Assembly: GCF_019904255.1 (NCBI RefSeq)
Contig: NZ_CP063203.1
Coordinates: 1,798,001 to 1,862,000 of the forward strand
Length of the DNA stretch: 64,000 nucleotides
From: Marixanthomonas sp. SCSIO 43207
Lineage (GTDB): Bacteria; Bacteroidota; Bacteroidia; Flavobacteriales; Flavobacteriaceae
Direction of reading: 5' to 3'
Below are positions 36,541 through 44,751 of this stretch, piece after piece; the first letter of the stretch is position 1, and each line of letters starts with the position of its first letter. Made by a program: the position numbers and the translations under genes. The notes below the pieces were generated by a model. That model had not been told where the DNA came from. It did not search any database and saw nothing but the letters and a program-made list of their open reading frames with translations.

Positions 36541-37860
36541 ATGGCAAAATTTGAATTAAAACTACCTAAAATGGGTGAAAGCGTTGCAGAAGCAACCGTA
36601 ACCAACTGGCTTAAAGAAGTGGGTGATACCATAGAAGCTGATGAAGCTGTACTTGAAATCGCTACAGATAAAGTAGATAGCGAGGTTCCCAGTGAAGTAG
36701 ATGGTGTTTTGATAGAAAAACTATTTGATACAGATGATGTTGTACAAGTAGGTCAAACAATTGCTATTATTGAAACTGATGGTGACGGTGGAAGTGATGA
36801 TACCCCTGAAAGCTCAACGGTAGAAACCAAACCTGAACCGGAAATGGTTGAAGCAGTTGAAAAAAATGTAGAAACTGCAAAACAAACAACACAAACAATT
36901 GAAAGTAGTGAAGATCGTTTTTATTCTCCTTTGGTAAAAAATATTGCCAAAGAAGAAGGTATCTCTCAATCTGAACTTGATACCATTAAAGGCACCGGTA
37001 AAGACGGTCGAGTGACAAAAAATGATATGTTGGCTTACGTAAAAAATAGAGGTCAACAAGCAACTCAAGCAAAACAAGAAACACAACCACAGCCTGCAGC
37101 ACCAAAACCTGCTGAGGCACCAAAACCAAAACCTGCTGTATCAGTAAGTGGTGAAGATGAAATCATTGAAATGACTCGTATGGGTAAAATGATTTCTAAG
37201 CATATGGTTGATAGTGTACAAACATCTGCTCACGTTCAATCATTTGTAGAATGTGATGTGACAAATATTTGGAACTGGAGAAATAAAGTAAAAGGAGACT
37301 TTGCAAAAAGAGAAGGTGAAAAGTTGACATTCACTCCAATCTTTATGGAAGCAGTTGCCAAAGCTTTAAAAGACTACCCATTAATGAATATCGCCGTTGA
37401 TGGAGATAAAATCATTAAACGAAAAAATGTAAACTTAGGTATGGCTGCAGCTTTACCAGATGGCAACTTGATTGTTCCGGTGATAAAAAATGCAGACCAA
37501 CTTAACCTAGTGGGGATGAGTAAAGCAGTTAACGATCTAGCAAACCGAGCTCGTCAAAACAAATTAAAACCAGATGAGATACAAGGAGGTACCTATACAG
37601 TAACCAATGTAGGAACCTTTGGTAGTATTATGGGTACACCAATTATCAATCAGCCGCAAGTAGGTATTCTAGCACTTGGAGCCATTCGTAAAGTTCCTGC
37701 AGTGATTGAAACTCCAGATGGTGACTTTATTGGTATTCGTTACAAGATGTTCTTATCACATAGTTATGACCACCGCGTTGTAAATGGAGCATTGGGCGGT
37801 CAATTTGTAAAAGCCGTAGCCGACTACTTGGAAGCTTGGGATGTGAATAGAGAAGTATAA
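36541..37860 (+). CDS. Dihydrolipoamide acyltransferase (E2 of a 2-oxoacid dehydrogenase)
   Basis: 439 residues. A lipoyl domain with the modified Lys44 (EIATDKVDSEVP), an acidic and Ala/Pro/Lys-rich linker (about 80-205), a peripheral E1/E3-binding domain (YSPLVKNIAKEEGISQ, LDTIKGTGKDGRV), and a catalytic acyltransferase domain ending in SHSYDHRVVNGALGG with the active-site His. The sequence resembles the branched-chain 2-oxoacid E2 of flavobacteria, but pyruvate or 2-oxoglutarate specificity is not proven from motifs. E1 and E3 genes are not in the window. TAATTTTG at 36499-36506 may be its -7 element. Confidence 0.92.
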   Translation: MAKFELKLPKMGESVAEATVTNWLKEVGDTIEADEAVLEIATDKVDSEVPSEVDGVLIEKLFDTDDVVQVGQTIAIIETDGDGGSDDTPESSTVETKPEPEMVEAVEKNVETAKQTTQTIESSEDRFYSPLVKNIAKEEGISQSELDTIKGTGKDGRVTKNDMLAYVKNRGQQATQAKQETQPQPAAPKPAEAPKPKPAVSVSGEDEIIEMTRMGKMISKHMVDSVQTSAHVQSFVECDVTNIWNWRNKVKGDFAKREGEKLTFTPIFMEAVAKALKDYPLMNIAVDGDKIIKRKNVNLGMAAALPDGNLIVPVIKNADQLNLVGMSKAVNDLANRARQNKLKPDEIQGGTYTVTNVGTFGSIMGTPIINQPQVGILALGAIRKVPAVIETPDGDFIGIRYKMFLSHSYDHRVVNGALGGQFVKAVADYLEAWDVNREV

Positions 37861-37878
37861 CACACTATATATTCAAAT

Positions 37879-37908
37879 TTGCTTCGGAAGTTATTTCTTC
37901 CGAAGCAA
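37879..37908 (+). terminator. Terminator after the E2 gene
   Basis: TTGCTTCGGAAG pairs with CTTCCGAAGCAA around TTATTT. The trailing sequence is TCAAAGTTTTAT. The stem repeats the TTCCGAAGC word seen in other terminators here. Confidence 0.82.
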
Positions 37909-37940
37909 TCAAAGTTTTATAAAAAATCTGAACCTATCAT

Positions 37941-38714
37941 ATGGATTTAAACCTCACGAAGCCTATTTGTTTTTTTGATTTGGAAACCACGGGAACCAAC
38001 GTAGCAAAAGATCGCATTGTTGAAATTTCTATATTAAAAGTATTTCCAAACGGAAACAAAGAAAGCCACACGTGGCGCGTTAATCCAGAGATGCCTATTC
38101 CACCTTCAACTTCGGCAATCCACGGAATTACCAATGAAATGGTAGAAAATGAACCTACCTTTAAAGAGTTGGCCCATAGAGTGCAGGATTTAATGAAAGA
38201 TAGTGATCTGGCAGGATACAATAGCAATAGGTTTGATATTCCGCTATTAGCTGAAGAACTATTGAGGGCAGAGGTAGACTTTGACCTTAAAAAAGCAAAA
38301 GCTGTTGATGTTCAAACTATATTTCATAAAAAAGAAAAAAGAACACTAGAAGCAGCATATAAGTTTTACTGTGATAAGGATTTAACAGACGCTCACAGTG
38401 CAGAGGCAGATACCAATGCAACATTTGAGGTGCTCAAAGCACAACTAGACCGCTATGATGATGTTGAAAATGATGTGAACTTTCTGTCTACCTTTAGTGC
38501 TCATAAAAATTATGCAGATTTTGCAGGTTTTATAGGGTATGATAAACAAGGTGAAGAGATTTTTAGCTTCGGAAAACATCGAGGAAAAAAAGTAACCGAT
38601 ATTATTGAGAAAGAACCCGGTTATTTTGGATGGTTATTAAATGCAGATTTTCCATTGTATACCAAAAAAGTTTTAACTCGAATTAAATTAAGCCAATTGA
38701 ATAATAAGCTGTAA
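37941..38714 (+). CDS. DEDDh 3'-5' exonuclease with a C-terminal DUF3820-like motif
   Basis: 257 residues. Exonuclease motifs: Asp13 and Glu15 (FFDLETTGTN), Asn/Asp in LAGYNSNRFDIPLL, and AHSAEADTNATFEVL with the final His and Asp. The C-terminus (EEIFSFGKHRGKKVTDIIEKEPGYFGWLL split) is a DUF3820/ExoX-like region that may help bind DNA. It resembles the epsilon-like proofreading or RNase T-type enzymes rather than a full DNA polymerase subunit. It is the first gene of a tight run of four: the next starts 6 bases after its stop. Confidence 0.9.
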   Translation: MDLNLTKPICFFDLETTGTNVAKDRIVEISILKVFPNGNKESHTWRVNPEMPIPPSTSAIHGITNEMVENEPTFKELAHRVQDLMKDSDLAGYNSNRFDIPLLAEELLRAEVDFDLKKAKAVDVQTIFHKKEKRTLEAAYKFYCDKDLTDAHSAEADTNATFEVLKAQLDRYDDVENDVNFLSTFSAHKNYADFAGFIGYDKQGEEIFSFGKHRGKKVTDIIEKEPGYFGWLLNADFPLYTKKVLTRIKLSQLNNKL

Positions 38715-38720
38715 TATTTT

Positions 38721-39332
38721 ATGAAAATAATTTGTGTAGGCAGAAATTATACCGATCATATTTCAGAATTACAAAATGAAAAACCTACAGATCCGGTTCT
38801 TTTTTTAAAACCTGATACCTCAATTCTGCTTAAAAAACAGCCTTTTTTCATACCAGATTTTTCTGAAGAAGTACATCACGAAGTAGAAATTTTGGTAAAA
38901 ATCAATAAAATAGGTAAGCACATAGACCGCAAATTTGCACATAAATATTATGATGAGATTGGTCTGGGTATAGACTTTACAGCACGTGACCTTCAATCAA
39001 AGTTAAAAGAAAAAGGATTGCCTTGGGAAAAAGCCAAAGCTTTTGATGGTGCTGCTGTGATAGGTAATTTTCTATCAAAAGATACGTTTAAAACTGTAGA
39101 CAATATTGAATTTAGTTTAGAAAAAAACGGAACCATTGTTCAAAAAGCTTCCACTGAGTTAATGCTTTGGAAAATTGACGAGCTTATTGAATATATTTCA
39201 AAATATTTTACATTAAAGATAGGAGACGTTATCTTTACGGGTACTCCCTCGGGCGTAGCAAAGGTTCAAGCTGATGATCGATTAAAAGGGTATATAGAAG
39301 ATAAACAAATGTTCTCCATAAAAGTTAAATAA
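38721..39332 (+). CDS. Fumarylacetoacetate hydrolase family protein
   Basis: 203 residues, a single FAH domain (MKIICVGRNYTDHISELQNE, VLFLKPDTS, EVHHEVEILVKI with two metal-binding Glu, GLGIDFTARDLQSKLKEKG, GDVIFTGTPSGVAKVQ). Family members hydrolyse carbon-carbon bonds in diketone acids or decarboxylate oxaloacetate. The short form is like the FAHD1/acylpyruvase group. Sitting between an exonuclease and a Hpt gene, its pathway cannot be told from context. The Hpt gene begins at the base after its stop. Confidence 0.9.
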   Translation: MKIICVGRNYTDHISELQNEKPTDPVLFLKPDTSILLKKQPFFIPDFSEEVHHEVEILVKINKIGKHIDRKFAHKYYDEIGLGIDFTARDLQSKLKEKGLPWEKAKAFDGAAVIGNFLSKDTFKTVDNIEFSLEKNGTIVQKASTELMLWKIDELIEYISKYFTLKIGDVIFTGTPSGVAKVQADDRLKGYIEDKQMFSIKVK

Positions 39333-39674
39333 ATGAGTAAACATTATTCCATAGAAAAAATACAAGAAATTGCCGGTGGTGATGAAGATTTTATGGCAGT
39401 TGTAGCACAAACCTTTCTAGATGAAATACCACCAGACCTTGAAGCTTTGCAAGAAGCTGTAAGTAATAATAATAAAGAGTTGGCCTACCAATTTGCACAC
39501 AAAATGAAACCAAATTTTGAAATGTTTGGTGTAGAAATTAATAAAGAAATTTTGGCTATAGAGTCTTGGACCAAAACATCAAAAAAACAATCTGCAATAG
39601 AATCAAAGCTAGAAACAGTAGTCACTACTGTAAAAGAGGTAATTAAAGAGCTTAAAGAAGATTTCAATCTATAG
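39333..39674 (+). CDS. Histidine phosphotransfer (Hpt) domain protein
   Basis: 113 residues of a single four-helix Hpt domain. The phosphorylated residue is probably His56 in AYQFAHKMKPNFEMFGV, with the typical Lys two residues after it; upstream helices carry GGDEDFMAVVAQTFLDEIP. A lone Hpt passes phosphate between a hybrid kinase and a response regulator, but no kinase or regulator gene lies nearby. It is set between the FAH and cinA genes with no spacing on either side. Confidence 0.88.
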   Translation: MSKHYSIEKIQEIAGGDEDFMAVVAQTFLDEIPPDLEALQEAVSNNNKELAYQFAHKMKPNFEMFGVEINKEILAIESWTKTSKKQSAIESKLETVVTTVKEVIKELKEDFNL

Positions 39675-40922
39675 ATGTTAGCAGAAATAATAACCATTGG
39701 CGATGAGATACTTATAGGTCAAATTGTAGACACAAACTCTGCCTATATAAGTAAGCAGCTCAATAAAATAGGAATTCAAGTTTATCAAATAACTTCTATA
39801 CAAGACGATAAACAACATATTTTAAATACACTTGAAGACGCCAAAAATAGAGTAGATATTGTTCTTGTTACCGGTGGTCTGGGGCCTACAAAAGATGATA
39901 TTACAAAAGAAACCTTTTGTGAATATTTTCAAGATACGCTAATTGAAAACCCAGAAGTACTTCAAAATATCAAACATATATTTTCAAAATATATTAAAAA
40001 AGAGCCTTTGGCAGCCAATTTAAAACAAGCATTGGTGCCGTCAAAAGCAGATGTATTACAAAACCTAAATGGTACTGCTCCAGGAATTTGGATGGAAAAA
40101 GAAAACACAGTTTTTGTTTCTATGCCTGGCGTACCTTATGAAATGAAGCACCTTCTTACTGAAGAAGTATTTCCTAGAATCATAAAAAAATATAACCGAC
40201 CACATATATATCACAAAACACTTTTAACTTATGGTCTAGGCGAAAGTGCCGTTGCCGAGCGCATTGAAGATTGGGAAAATAACCTTCCAGAATCCATAAA
40301 ACTTGCATATTTACCCTCATTAGGTAGGGTACGGTTACGCCTTTCATCAAAAGGAGCCGATAAAAATAAGTTGCAAGAAGCTGTAGATGCTCAAATGGAA
40401 ACACTTAGTAGTATGCTAGATGATATTGCTGTGGGATATGAAGATGAAACAAGTATTGTAGAACGGGTAGCTTCTTTGTTAACTCAAAAAAAGCAAAGTC
40501 TAAGCTTAGCCGAAAGCTGTACAGGCGGTTCAATAGTAAAAGAGATAACAGCTGTAGCGGGAGCATCATCATACTTAAAAGGAAGCCTTGTTCCTTACGA
40601 TACGTATAAAAAAGTATCTGTTTTGGGTGTTGATGAAGATTTAATAAAAAAACATACCGTTGTAAGCGCTCCGGTAGCAGAAGCGATGGCAAAGAATGTA
40701 TCTCGGCTTTTTGATACAGATTATGCCGTAGCAACTACAGGAATTGCCGGACCTACAAAAGGGGATGGAGAAGATGAGGTAGGAACCGTTTTTATCGCAA
40801 TCGCTTCACCAAAAGGAGTTATTTCAGAAAAATTTAGTTTTGGTAATAACCGCGAAAGGGTTATTATAAAAGCAACCAATAAAGCTTTTGAAATGCTTCT
40901 AAAAGAAATTTTAAAAAACTGA
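39675..40922 (+). CDS. cinA: CinA: competence/damage-inducible protein with nicotinamide-nucleotide amidase domain
   Basis: 415 residues with two domains. The N-terminal molybdopterin-binding-like domain begins MLAEIITIGDEILIGQIVDTN (split) and has VLVTGGLGPTKDD; this half is an ADP-ribose pyrophosphatase-like enzyme. The C-terminal PncC domain carries SLAESCTGGSIVKEIT and YAVATTGIAGPTKGDG; it deamidates nicotinamide mononucleotide to recycle pyridine nucleotides. The gene starts immediately after the Hpt stop. Its 415-residue length is the full two-domain form. Confidence 0.95.
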   Translation: MLAEIITIGDEILIGQIVDTNSAYISKQLNKIGIQVYQITSIQDDKQHILNTLEDAKNRVDIVLVTGGLGPTKDDITKETFCEYFQDTLIENPEVLQNIKHIFSKYIKKEPLAANLKQALVPSKADVLQNLNGTAPGIWMEKENTVFVSMPGVPYEMKHLLTEEVFPRIIKKYNRPHIYHKTLLTYGLGESAVAERIEDWENNLPESIKLAYLPSLGRVRLRLSSKGADKNKLQEAVDAQMETLSSMLDDIAVGYEDETSIVERVASLLTQKKQSLSLAESCTGGSIVKEITAVAGASSYLKGSLVPYDTYKKVSVLGVDEDLIKKHTVVSAPVAEAMAKNVSRLFDTDYAVATTGIAGPTKGDGEDEVGTVFIAIASPKGVISEKFSFGNNRERVIIKATNKAFEMLLKEILKN

Positions 40923-40932
40923 ATGTCTTTTA

Positions 40933-40963
40933 TTGTGCATACCGATAAATTTATTTAAATTTG
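40933..40963 (+). promoter_or_regulatory. Bacteroidota-type promoter of rpmB-rpmG-DUF4295
   Basis: TTG (40933-40935), 20 bases, then TAAATTTG (40956-40963), exactly the TTG-N19/20-TAnnTTTG form. It lies 36 bases before rpmB. Confidence 0.75.
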
Positions 40964-40999
40964 CACCCTGTTTAAAAATAACTATAAACAATTAAGGCA

Positions 41000-41239
41000 A
41001 TGTCAAGAGTTTGTGAGCTTACGGGCAAAAGAGCAATGGTTGGGAACAACGTATCCCACGCGATGAATAAAACCAAGCGCAAGTTTAATGTTAACTTGGT
41101 AAAAAAACGCTTTTACATTCCTGAAGAAGATAAGTGGTTAACACTTAAAGTATCTACTTCAGTGTTAAAAGACATCAATAAAAAAGGTATTTATGCAGTA
41201 GTTAAAGAAGCTCGCGCTAAAGGCTTTCTTAACAAATAA
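41000..41239 (+). CDS. rpmB: 50S ribosomal protein L28
   Basis: 79 residues beginning SRVCELTGKRAMVGNNVSHA, the hallmark of bL28, followed by KTKRKFNVNLVKKRFYIPEE and the tail VVKEARAKGFLNK. It is part of the large subunit near the tRNA exit side. It leads a rpmB-rpmG-DUF4295 operon driven by the strong promoter at 40933-40963. Confidence 0.97.
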   Translation: MSRVCELTGKRAMVGNNVSHAMNKTKRKFNVNLVKKRFYIPEEDKWLTLKVSTSVLKDINKKGIYAVVKEARAKGFLNK

Positions 41240-41266
41240 TTGCAGTAACACATAAAGTCGGTAACA

Positions 41267-41449
41267 ATGGCTAAAAAAGGAAATAGAGTTCAAGTAATCT
41301 TAGAATGTACGGAGCATAAAAATTCTGGTCAACCAGGAACCTCTCGTTACATTACTACAAAAAACAAAAAAAATACTCCGGACAGATTAGAGTTGAAAAA
41401 ATTCAATCCTATTCTTAAGAAAATGACTGTTCACAAGGAGATAAAATAA
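41267..41449 (+). CDS. rpmG: 50S ribosomal protein L33
   Basis: 60 residues ([41 protein letters not shown]). A zinc-binding Cys cluster is reduced to one Cys, as in the form of L33 that needs no zinc. The start is 27 bases after rpmB; the stop is 7 bases before the DUF4295 gene. Confidence 0.96.
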   Translation: MAKKGNRVQVILECTEHKNSGQPGTSRYITTKNKKNTPDRLELKKFNPILKKMTVHKEIK

Positions 41450-41456
41450 TTGAGTT

Positions 41457-41609
41457 ATGGCAAAGAAATCAGTAGCATCATTACAAACAGGATCAAAACG
41501 ATTGACAAAAGCCATTAAAATGGTAAAGTCTGAGAAAACAGGAGCTTATGTTTTTGTTGAGTCTATTATGGCTCCAGATCAAGTAAGTGATTGGTTAAAC
41601 AAAAAATAA
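41457..41609 (+). CDS. DUF4295 small ribosome-associated protein (possibly bL38)
   Basis: 50 residues: MAKKSVASLQTGSKRLTKAIK, then MVKSEKTGAYVFVESIMAPD and WLNKK. It is basic at the start. DUF4295 is a Bacteroidota family found after L28 and L33. A ribosomal protein named bL38 was found in the Flavobacterium johnsoniae ribosome; the gene position and size make this one a good candidate, but I cannot confirm the identity here. A terminator follows 20 bases later. Confidence 0.88.
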   Translation: MAKKSVASLQTGSKRLTKAIKMVKSEKTGAYVFVESIMAPDQVSDWLNKK

Positions 41610-41628
41610 CCTGTACAAAATAATATAT

Positions 41629-41660
41629 AAAAAGCCACTTTTTTTCAAAGGTGGCTTTTT
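41629..41660 (+). terminator. Terminator of the L28-L33-DUF4295 operon
   Basis: AAAAAGCCAC pairs with GTGGCTTTTT around TTTTTTTCAAAG; GTATTTTTG follows. Confidence 0.87.
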
Positions 41661-41690
41661 GTATTTTTGAATGCTAACAACCATTAATAC

Positions 41691-41760
41691 AAGGGCGTGC
41701 CCCTAACCGGGTCGGGCTTTCGTCGCTACAGGATAGCGTACTCAATCCCTCACGCAGTAT
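41691..41760 (+). repeat. GC-rich foldable element upstream of ftsY
   Basis: The 63 bases from 41693 to 41755 are about 60% GC in a roughly one-third GC genome. GCGTG (41695-41699) can pair with CACGC (41751-41755), enclosing two hairpins: CCC/GGG (41700-41702 with 41714-41716) and CGCTA/TAGCG (41724-41728 with 41734-41738), a three-way-junction-like form. No terminator T-run follows. I find one copy in this window. I have an impression that similar intergenic units occur in related genomes, but cannot verify it. It could be a dispersed palindromic repeat, a small RNA or a 5' leader of ftsY. Confidence 0.55.
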
Positions 41761-41777
41761 CATACCTAACAAAAACT

Positions 41778-42731
41778 ATGAGTCTTTTTAAAAAAATATT
41801 TTCAAAAGAAAAAAAGGAAACCTTAGACAAAGGTTTAGAAAAGTCAAAAACTTCCTTTTTTGATAAACTTTCAAAGGCAGTTGCCGGTAAAAGTAAAGTA
41901 GATGACGCGGTGCTAGATAACCTAGAAGAGGTTTTAGTAACAAGCGATGTAGGTGTAAATACAACTCTTAAGATTATTGAACGTATTGAAGCTCGAGTTG
42001 CCAAAGACAAATATTTAGGAACAGACGAGCTAAATAAAATTCTTCGTGAAGAAATTGCCGGCCTCTTAAGTGAAACCAATACCGGCAATGCTACTCAATT
42101 TGAAGTTCCTAAAAAGACTACCCCGTATGTTATTATGGTTGTAGGAGTTAATGGGGTAGGAAAAACAACCACGATAGGTAAATTGGCATACCAATTTAAA
42201 AAAGCCGGTAAAAAAGTTGTTTTGGGCGCAGCAGATACCTTTAGAGCTGCAGCAATAGACCAACTTCAAATTTGGGCAGACCGCACCGATGTACCCATTG
42301 TTAAACAAAGTATGGGAAGCGATCCGGCAAGTGTAGCCTTTGATACGCTACAAAGTGCTGTTAACCAAAATGCAGATGTAGTACTTATTGATACAGCAGG
42401 AAGGTTACACAACAAGGTAAACCTAATGAATGAGCTTTCAAAAGTAAAGCGTGTTATGCAAAAAGTAATTCCAGATGCTCCACACGATGTATTACTTGTA
42501 TTAGATGGATCTACTGGTCAAAACGCTTTTGAACAAGCTAAACAATTTACCAATGCTACCGAAGTAACTTCACTAGCAGTTACAAAACTTGACGGTACAG
42601 CAAAAGGAGGAGTAGTTATTGGTATTAGCGATCAATTTAAAATTCCTGTAAGTTATATAGGAGTAGGTGAAGGAGTAGAAGACTTACAAGTTTTTAATAA
42701 ATTTGAGTTTGTCGATTCATTTTTTAAGTAA
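41778..42731 (+). CDS. ftsY: Signal recognition particle receptor FtsY
   Basis: 317 residues from the ATG at 41778 (MSLFKKIFSKEKKETLDKG). An upstream ATG-less extension from 41697 would translate the GC-rich element and is rejected. The NG domain has GVNGVGKTTTIGKLAYQF (G1), DTFRAAAIDQL (G2), DTAGRLHN (G3) and TKLDGTAKGGV (G4). The acidic A domain of E. coli is missing; a short basic start is normal in this phylum. It docks SRP-bound ribosomes at the inner membrane. Confidence 0.96.
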   Translation: MSLFKKIFSKEKKETLDKGLEKSKTSFFDKLSKAVAGKSKVDDAVLDNLEEVLVTSDVGVNTTLKIIERIEARVAKDKYLGTDELNKILREEIAGLLSETNTGNATQFEVPKKTTPYVIMVVGVNGVGKTTTIGKLAYQFKKAGKKVVLGAADTFRAAAIDQLQIWADRTDVPIVKQSMGSDPASVAFDTLQSAVNQNADVVLIDTAGRLHNKVNLMNELSKVKRVMQKVIPDAPHDVLLVLDGSTGQNAFEQAKQFTNATEVTSLAVTKLDGTAKGGVVIGISDQFKIPVSYIGVGEGVEDLQVFNKFEFVDSFFK

Positions 42732-42756
42732 CTTCACGTAGAAGTTTATATAAAAA

Positions 42757-43347
42757 ATGATTCATCCAGATACCGAACTACAATTTATAAATAATGATAT
42801 TGGCCACGGGGTTGTGGCTACCAAATTCATTCCAGCAGGTACCATTACCTGGGTACTTGATAAGCTTGATAGAACATTTACCAAAGAAGAGTTTTTACAA
42901 ATGGAAACTCTCTATCAAGAAATTTTAGACACTTACACTTATAGAAATAGTAAAGGTCACTATGTGTTATGTTGGGACCATGGCAGATTTGTAAACCATA
43001 GTTTTAAATCAAATTGCTTAACCACGGCCTATGATTTTGAAATAGCAATAAGAGATATTCATCCCGGAGAACAATTAACAGATGATTATGGGTACTTAAA
43101 CATCTCAGAGCCCTTTCGGCCAAGTGATGAAGGAACGAAGCGTAAAATTGTGTATCCAGATGATTTACCCAAATATTTTAAACAATGGGATAAACAAATT
43201 GCAGCCGTTTTTCCAAAGATTCTTCAACAAAAACAACCTTTAGCATCTATACTTTCTGAAGAAACAAAAAAAACTATTGAAGAAATAACCTCAGGAAATA
43301 AACAAATAGCTTCAATCTTAGAAAACTATTACAAAGAAAATAATTGA
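42757..43347 (+). CDS. SET-domain protein (putative lysine methyltransferase)
   Basis: 196 residues. SET-fold landmarks: IGHGVVATKFIPAGTITWV (about 15-33), the AdoMet-binding GRFVNHSFKSN with Asn80-His81-Ser82, and EQLTDDYGY (about 105-113) with the catalytic Tyr. After about 120 the C-terminal 76 residues are helical and charged and lack a cysteine post-SET motif. SET proteins methylate lysine side chains. It lies 26 bases after ftsY and is followed by rimO, which also modifies a ribosomal protein; the target here is unknown but a translation-related protein is a reasonable guess. Confidence 0.82.
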   Translation: MIHPDTELQFINNDIGHGVVATKFIPAGTITWVLDKLDRTFTKEEFLQMETLYQEILDTYTYRNSKGHYVLCWDHGRFVNHSFKSNCLTTAYDFEIAIRDIHPGEQLTDDYGYLNISEPFRPSDEGTKRKIVYPDDLPKYFKQWDKQIAAVFPKILQQKQPLASILSEETKKTIEEITSGNKQIASILENYYKENN

Positions 43348-43368
43348 ACGTACTCAAACAATACTGTA

Positions 43369-43398
43369 TTGGTTTCTTATTAATTAACAGTATCTTTG
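43369..43398 (+). promoter_or_regulatory. Bacteroidota-type promoter of rimO
   Basis: TTG (43369-43371), 19 bases, then TATCTTTG (43391-43398); 22 bases before the ATG, giving a short leader. Confidence 0.72.
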
Positions 43399-43420
43399 CC
43401 CGCCTTAATAAAATTGAGTT

Positions 43421-44728
43421 ATGCGTACCAAGTCACTGAAAAAAAATAAAATTAATGTAGTAACACTAGGATGTTCAAAAAATGTCTATGACAGTGAAGT
43501 ATTGATGGGCCAATTGCGTGCCAATCAAAAAGAAGTGGTACACGAAGAAGAAGGAAATGTTGTAGTTATCAATACCTGTGGATTCATTGCAAATGCTAAA
43601 GAGGAAAGTGTAAATACAATTTTAGAATACGTTCAGAAAAAAGAAGAAGGAGTTGTTGATAAAGTGTTTGTAACGGGATGTCTTTCTGAGCGATATAAAC
43701 CTGATCTTCAAAAAGAAATTCCCAATGTAGATCAATACTTCGGAACAACAGAATTACCCGGTTTGTTAAAAGCTTTGGGAGCCGATTATAAGCACGAATT
43801 GGTAGGAGAACGCTTAACTACAACTCCAAAAAACTATGCCTACTTAAAAATAGCTGAAGGTTGCGATAGACCGTGTTCATTTTGTGCCATACCCTTAATG
43901 CGCGGAAAACATAAAAGTACACCCATTGAAGACTTGGTTACCGAAGCAGAAAAGCTTGCAGCCAATGGAGTAAAAGAATTAATTCTTATTGCACAAGACC
44001 TTACCTATTATGGTCTTGACCTTTACAAAAAAAGGAACCTAGCCGAATTACTGAAAAATCTAGTCAAAGTTGACGGTATTGAGTGGATTAGACTACATTA
44101 TGCATTTCCAACTGGATTTCCTATGGATGTGCTTGATGTAATGCGTGAAGAACCAAAAATCTGTGATTATATAGATATTCCTTTACAACATATATCTGAC
44201 CATATTTTAAAATCTATGCGTCGAGGAACTACTTATGAAAAAACCACCAATCTTTTAAAAGATTTCAGGAAGTATGTACCTAATATGGCTATTCGCACTA
44301 CCTTGATTGTGGGATATCCCGGCGAAACAGAAGAAGACTTTCAATTGCTCAAAAACTGGGTTGAAGAAATGCGCTTTGAGCGTTTGGGTTGCTTTACTTA
44401 TTCACACGAAGAAAACACCCATGCATTTAACTTAGAAGATGATGTTCCAGATGATGTAAAAATGGAACGCGCTAATGAAATTATGGCTATACAATCCCAA
44501 ATTTCTTGGGAGCTAAACCAACAAAAAATAGGAAAAGAATTTAAAGTATTAATAGACCGAAAAGAAGGAAACTATTACGTTGGTCGCACCGAGTTTGATA
44601 GCCCAGATGTAGATAACGAAGTATTAATTAATGCTGAAGAAGGTTATTTACGCACAGGCGAATTTTTTAATGTAAAAATAACAGCAGCTGAAGATTTTGA
44701 TTTATACGCAGAGGTTGTAACAGGATAA
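43421..44728 (+). CDS. rimO: Ribosomal protein S12 methylthiotransferase RimO
   Basis: 435 residues. The UPF0004 domain binds an auxiliary 4Fe-4S cluster (VVTLGCSKNVYDSE, VVINTCGFI, GCLSERYK), the radical SAM core has AEGCDRPCSFCAIPLMRGK (three Cys), and a TRAM domain ends the protein (ILIDRKEGNYYVGRTEFD region). It methylthiolates Asp of ribosomal protein uS12 near the decoding centre. It has its own promoter. Confidence 0.96.
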   Translation: MRTKSLKKNKINVVTLGCSKNVYDSEVLMGQLRANQKEVVHEEEGNVVVINTCGFIANAKEESVNTILEYVQKKEEGVVDKVFVTGCLSERYKPDLQKEIPNVDQYFGTTELPGLLKALGADYKHELVGERLTTTPKNYAYLKIAEGCDRPCSFCAIPLMRGKHKSTPIEDLVTEAEKLAANGVKELILIAQDLTYYGLDLYKKRNLAELLKNLVKVDGIEWIRLHYAFPTGFPMDVLDVMREEPKICDYIDIPLQHISDHILKSMRRGTTYEKTTNLLKDFRKYVPNMAIRTTLIVGYPGETEEDFQLLKNWVEEMRFERLGCFTYSHEENTHAFNLEDDVPDDVKMERANEIMAIQSQISWELNQQKIGKEFKVLIDRKEGNYYVGRTEFDSPDVDNEVLINAEEGYLRTGEFFNVKITAAEDFDLYAEVVTG

Positions 44729-44751
44729 TCGCATTACAATACCCAAAAATC

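Noticed and set aside
41697-41777. An in-frame extension of ftsY upstream of its ATG
   Set aside because: It would translate the GC-rich foldable element into Arg/Ser/Tyr-rich residues unlike any FtsY; the ATG at 41778 gives the normal start.
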